Part shown: positions 6,111 through 7,606 of the stretch, piece by piece
Numbering within the stretch: position 1 is the stretch's first letter
How the letters are laid out: each line of letters begins with the position of its first letter
NCBI GenBank assembly: GCA_027618625.1
Contig: JAQCER010000131.1
Location: 1 to 7,606 of the forward strand
Direction of reading: 5' to 3'
DNA length: 7,606 nt
Source of the DNA: Verrucomicrobiota bacterium
Lineage (GTDB): Bacteria; Verrucomicrobiota; Verrucomicrobiia; Verrucomicrobiales; DEV007
Program-made: the position numbers and the translations under genes
Notes under the pieces: generated by a model
Seen by the model: the letters and a program-made list of their open reading frames with translations, nothing else
Databases searched by the model: none
Told to the model about the DNA's origin: nothing

Positions 6111-6147
6111 ACAAGAATCCCAAGCACGAAGTGCTTAGGGTCTTGTG
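6110..6147. repeat. Long imperfect inverted repeat with a C-GAA-G triloop
   Basis: Outer arms CACAAGA (6110-6116) and TCTTGTG (6141-6147) pair over 7 bp. CCC (6119-6121) pairs with GGG (6138-6140), and AAGCAC (6122-6127) pairs with GTGCTT (6131-6136). The loop is GAA. That gives 16 base pairs with a two-base bulge on one side and one on the other. A GAA loop closed by C-G is the core of the unusually stable DNA mini-hairpin d(GCGAAGC), so this should fold well as single-stranded DNA, as happens during conjugative transfer. There is no T-run, so it does not look like a terminator. Confidence 0.75.
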
Positions 6148-6236
6148 TCTTTATCAAATCATCAAACCACAAGCAGACCACTTCCAGCTGCGCCGGTTTC
6201 ATGATGCGATAAAGCAGTGCAATGAGAACCTCCTCT

Positions 6237-6292
6237 CCTCGGTAGAATCCGAGGTCATGGCCCAGCCATCTCGCCGCAACGAGATCACTCGT
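6237..6292. repeat. Cluster of three short perfect inverted repeats
   Basis: CCTCGG/CCGAGG (6237-6242 and 6249-6254, 6-nt loop). ATGGC/GCCAT (6257-6261 and 6265-6269, 3-nt loop). ACGAG/CTCGT (6279-6283 and 6288-6292, 4-nt loop). Each alone could be chance; three within 56 bp beside a relaxase gene, and downstream of the larger hairpin, are suggestive of oriT structure. Confidence 0.5.
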
Positions 6293-6331
6293 CCTCGTTC
6301 CAGTGGGACTCTCATTTTAACCGCAAATGCA

Positions 6332-6362
6332 CCGTGATTTCCCCGCGCAGATGTCGATCTAC
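6332..6362 (+). promoter_or_regulatory. Conserved bipartite box upstream of the relaxase gene (copy 4)
   Basis: Reads CCGTGATTT, 14 variable bases, CGATCTAC on the + strand; 28 of 31 bases equal the PRTase copy. The downstream half ends 10 nt before the ATG at 6372 and the box contains the ATG at 6351. If the box is a promoter or operator, 6351 and 6327 are unlikely starts, which supports 6372. Confidence 0.7.
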
Positions 6363-6371
6363 CCGCAGGGA

Positions 6372-7606
6372 ATGATCACTGCGCGCACCATCACCAATGG
6401 CTCGACTTACCTGGCGCGGCATCTCCGCGCCAACGACTATTACGCTGAAGGCGAGAAGATCGAAGGGGAATGGATCGGCAAAGGGGCGCGGCACCTTGGG
6501 CTGCATGGAACCGTCAATGCAGAGCATTTCGAAGCCTTGCGCGAGAACCGCCATCCGTTCACTGGAGAACGGCTCACCGCCCGCGACCGCAAGCCGTACC
6601 TGGCCAAACATCCCGTCACCGGTGAACTGACCGAACGCAAACCCATCGCGCTGCACGACATCACCTTCAGCGCGCCGAAGACCGCGAGCATCGTCGCCAT
6701 CATCGGTGAAGACGCCCGTGTCACCGAGGCCTTCCAGGAATCCGTGCGCGTGGCCGTGCGCGAGATGGAACACTTCGCCGCCGTGCGTCTGCGCACGGGA
6801 GAATTCGCCAGCACGGAAAAAATCCGCATCAGCGGCAACATCACCGGTGCCCTGTTCTTCCACGACTCCAGCCGGGCGCTGGATCCGCAGCTCCACGCCC
6901 ATGCTGTCATGGCCAACGCCAGCCTCGACGTCGAGCGCGACCAGTGGTTCGCCTTGCAACGTCGGGCCATGATGGAGGCCAGTCCTTACATCCGGCGCGT
7001 GCTCTACCACGACTTCGCGCGGAGACTCCGTGCGCTCGGATACGATGTGGAACGCGAGGGCGACAGCTTCCGCATCAAAGGCATTTCCACTGCCGTAGAA
7101 GCCGAGTTCTCCCTGCGCACGCAACAGCGCGTTGCCTTCGGAGTGCGCTACCTGAAGCACTTCGGCCACCTGCCATCGAAGCGGCGCATCGAACACTTCA
7201 TCAGAGAAGATCGCGACGCCGCTACCGTGCGCTTCACTGCCGAGTTCACACGGACATTTCAGCGGGAACCGACCGAGCAGGAAATCCGCGACTTCGTCAT
7301 CGACTGGCGCGAACCAAAGCTTCAGGAGATCCTTACACCGGAGGTTCGGCAGCAGCAGCGCCAACGCCTTTCGCAAGACCAGTTCGCGGAAGTGCGTTCC
7401 ATCGTCGATGCAGCACGCGCGCGACGCACCGGTTCCACACTCACCATTCCGACAGGCGATCCCAAAGCCGCTGTCGCCCAGGGAATGGATCACTGCCTCG
7501 AACGCCTCAGCGTCGCCCGAGTCAGTGACGTCCTCGATGCCGCCCTGCGCTTCGGAGCCGACGAACTCGGGGATATCGATACCGATCAACTGCGTGCCGC
7601 GCTGCT
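6372..7606 (+). CDS. MobF/TrwC-TraI-family conjugative relaxase, N-terminal part (runs off the window)
   Basis: The frame is open to the right edge; about 411 codons are present from ATG 6372, and the C-terminal part (helicase domain in most MobF proteins) lies outside. The protein nicks oriT, stays covalently bound to the 5' end and pilots the strand. Residue numbers are from 6372. Tyr13 (TYL) is the likely nucleophile and Tyr23-Tyr24 (DYY) the downstream pair, in the positions of Tyr16/17 and Tyr23/24 of TraI. WIGKGARHLGL (34-44) is the family strand. HDITFSAPKT (95-104) carries the conserved Asp96. The metal-binding histidines are 164, 175 and 177 in FFHDSSRALDPQLHAHAV, with the 11 and 2 spacing of TrwC H150/H161/H163. 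Earlier in-frame ATGs are at 6327 and 6351; the conserved box overlaps 6351. All known catalytic residues are present; only one Tyr, not a pair, is at the nucleophile site. Confidence 0.95.
   Translation, partial: MITARTITNGSTYLARHLRANDYYAEGEKIEGEWIGKGARHLGLHGTVNAEHFEALRENRHPFTGERLTARDRKPYLAKHPVTGELTERKPIALHDITFSAPKTASIVAIIGEDARVTEAFQESVRVAVREMEHFAAVRLRTGEFASTEKIRISGNITGALFFHDSSRALDPQLHAHAVMANASLDVERDQWFALQRRAMMEASPYIRRVLYHDFARRLRALGYDVEREGDSFRIKGISTAVEAEFSLRTQQRVAFGVRYLKHFGHLPSKRRIEHFIREDRDAATVRFTAEFTRTFQREPTEQEIRDFVIDWREPKLQEILTPEVRQQQRQRLSQDQFAEVRSIVDAARARRTGSTLTIPTGDPKAAVAQGMDHCLERLSVARVSDVLDAALRFGADELGDIDTDQLRAAL

Larger units (their letters stand above)
6066..6331. other. Repeat-rich divergent spacer, candidate origin of transfer (oriT)
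   Basis: About 266 bp between the boxes of the HTH gene (leftward) and the relaxase gene (rightward). It holds two 13-bp direct repeats, a long imperfect hairpin and three further inverted repeats, listed separately. In MobF systems oriT lies next to the relaxase gene and contains direct repeats for accessory proteins and an inverted repeat close to the nick site. Location and content fit, but I cannot recognise a known nick sequence. A minus-strand frame of 113 codons (6202-5861) crosses it and runs into the HTH gene; it has no Shine-Dalgarno at its ATG, and I do not call it a gene. No other gene is supported here. Confidence 0.5.

Noticed and set aside
5861..6202. A 113-codon minus-strand frame starting MKPAQLEVV
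   Set aside because: It overlaps the HTH gene in another frame, crosses the hairpin and direct repeats, lacks a Shine-Dalgarno at its ATG (a GGAGG lies about 28 nt upstream) and shows no family motif. Its first half could still be a real small gene.
6131..6337. A 68-codon + strand frame ending inside the relaxase box
   Set aside because: It starts with GTG inside the hairpin, has no ribosome site and no motif.
6312..7589. A 425-codon open frame on the minus strand opposite the relaxase
   Set aside because: The + strand carries all MobF motifs (Tyr, DxTFSAPK, HxH) over the same DNA; the long antisense frame is a product of GC-rich codon use.

Overview
The window is a mobility (conjugative or mobilization) module of a bacterial plasmid or integrated mobile element. 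The diagnostic genes are the N-terminal part of a MobF/TrwC-type relaxase (+ strand, running off the right edge) and a VirD4/TrwB-type coupling ATPase. With them are a ParA-like ATPase, an uncharacterised membrane protein and a DUF433/DUF5615 toxin-antitoxin pair. No type IV secretion (mating-pore) genes, rRNA, tRNA, CRISPR or transposase genes are seen. Moderately high GC, weak or absent Shine-Dalgarno sequences and DUF433/DUF5615 genes suggest an environmental bacterium such as Verrucomicrobiota or Acidobacteriota, but the sequence alone does not settle the phylum.

Layout, left to right. 1-332: the end of an unknown gene, then a small protein with one membrane segment (both +). 394-1809 (-): a phosphoribosyltransferase-fold domain followed by a helical C-terminal part with two copies of a ~50-residue repeat. 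It carries two compensating single-base frameshifts. 1953-2508 (-): toxin and antitoxin. 2581-5547 (-): a compact run of ParA-like ATPase, one-pass membrane protein and coupling protein, probably one operon that may read on into the toxin-antitoxin pair. 5596-6008 (-): a helix-turn-helix-like basic protein split by a one-base frameshift. 6009-6371: a divergent intergenic region rich in direct and inverted repeats, the best oriT candidate. 6372-7606 (+): the relaxase.

The least expected feature is a bipartite DNA element, CGTGATTT-N14-CGATCTA. It is invariant in all 15 fixed positions and occurs four times, always in the coding orientation just upstream of a gene: the PRTase gene, the ParA operon, the HTH gene and the relaxase gene. 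For the PRTase and relaxase genes, 28 of 31 bases agree. It ties the four units into one putative regulon, either as a shared promoter or as an operator. In two cases an ATG lies exactly 6 nt after the GATCTA half, which would suit leaderless mRNAs. In the relaxase gene the box overlaps an upstream ATG, so I place the start at 6372.

A working model: the relaxase nicks oriT in the repeat-rich spacer, and the coupling protein delivers the complex to a mating pore encoded elsewhere. The ParA-like ATPase and membrane protein may position or dock it, the HTH protein may regulate or assist, and the toxin-antitoxin pair stabilises the element. The PRTase-repeat protein has no role I can assign. Three apparent single-base indels in two genes mean either base-level sequence errors or an element in decay.
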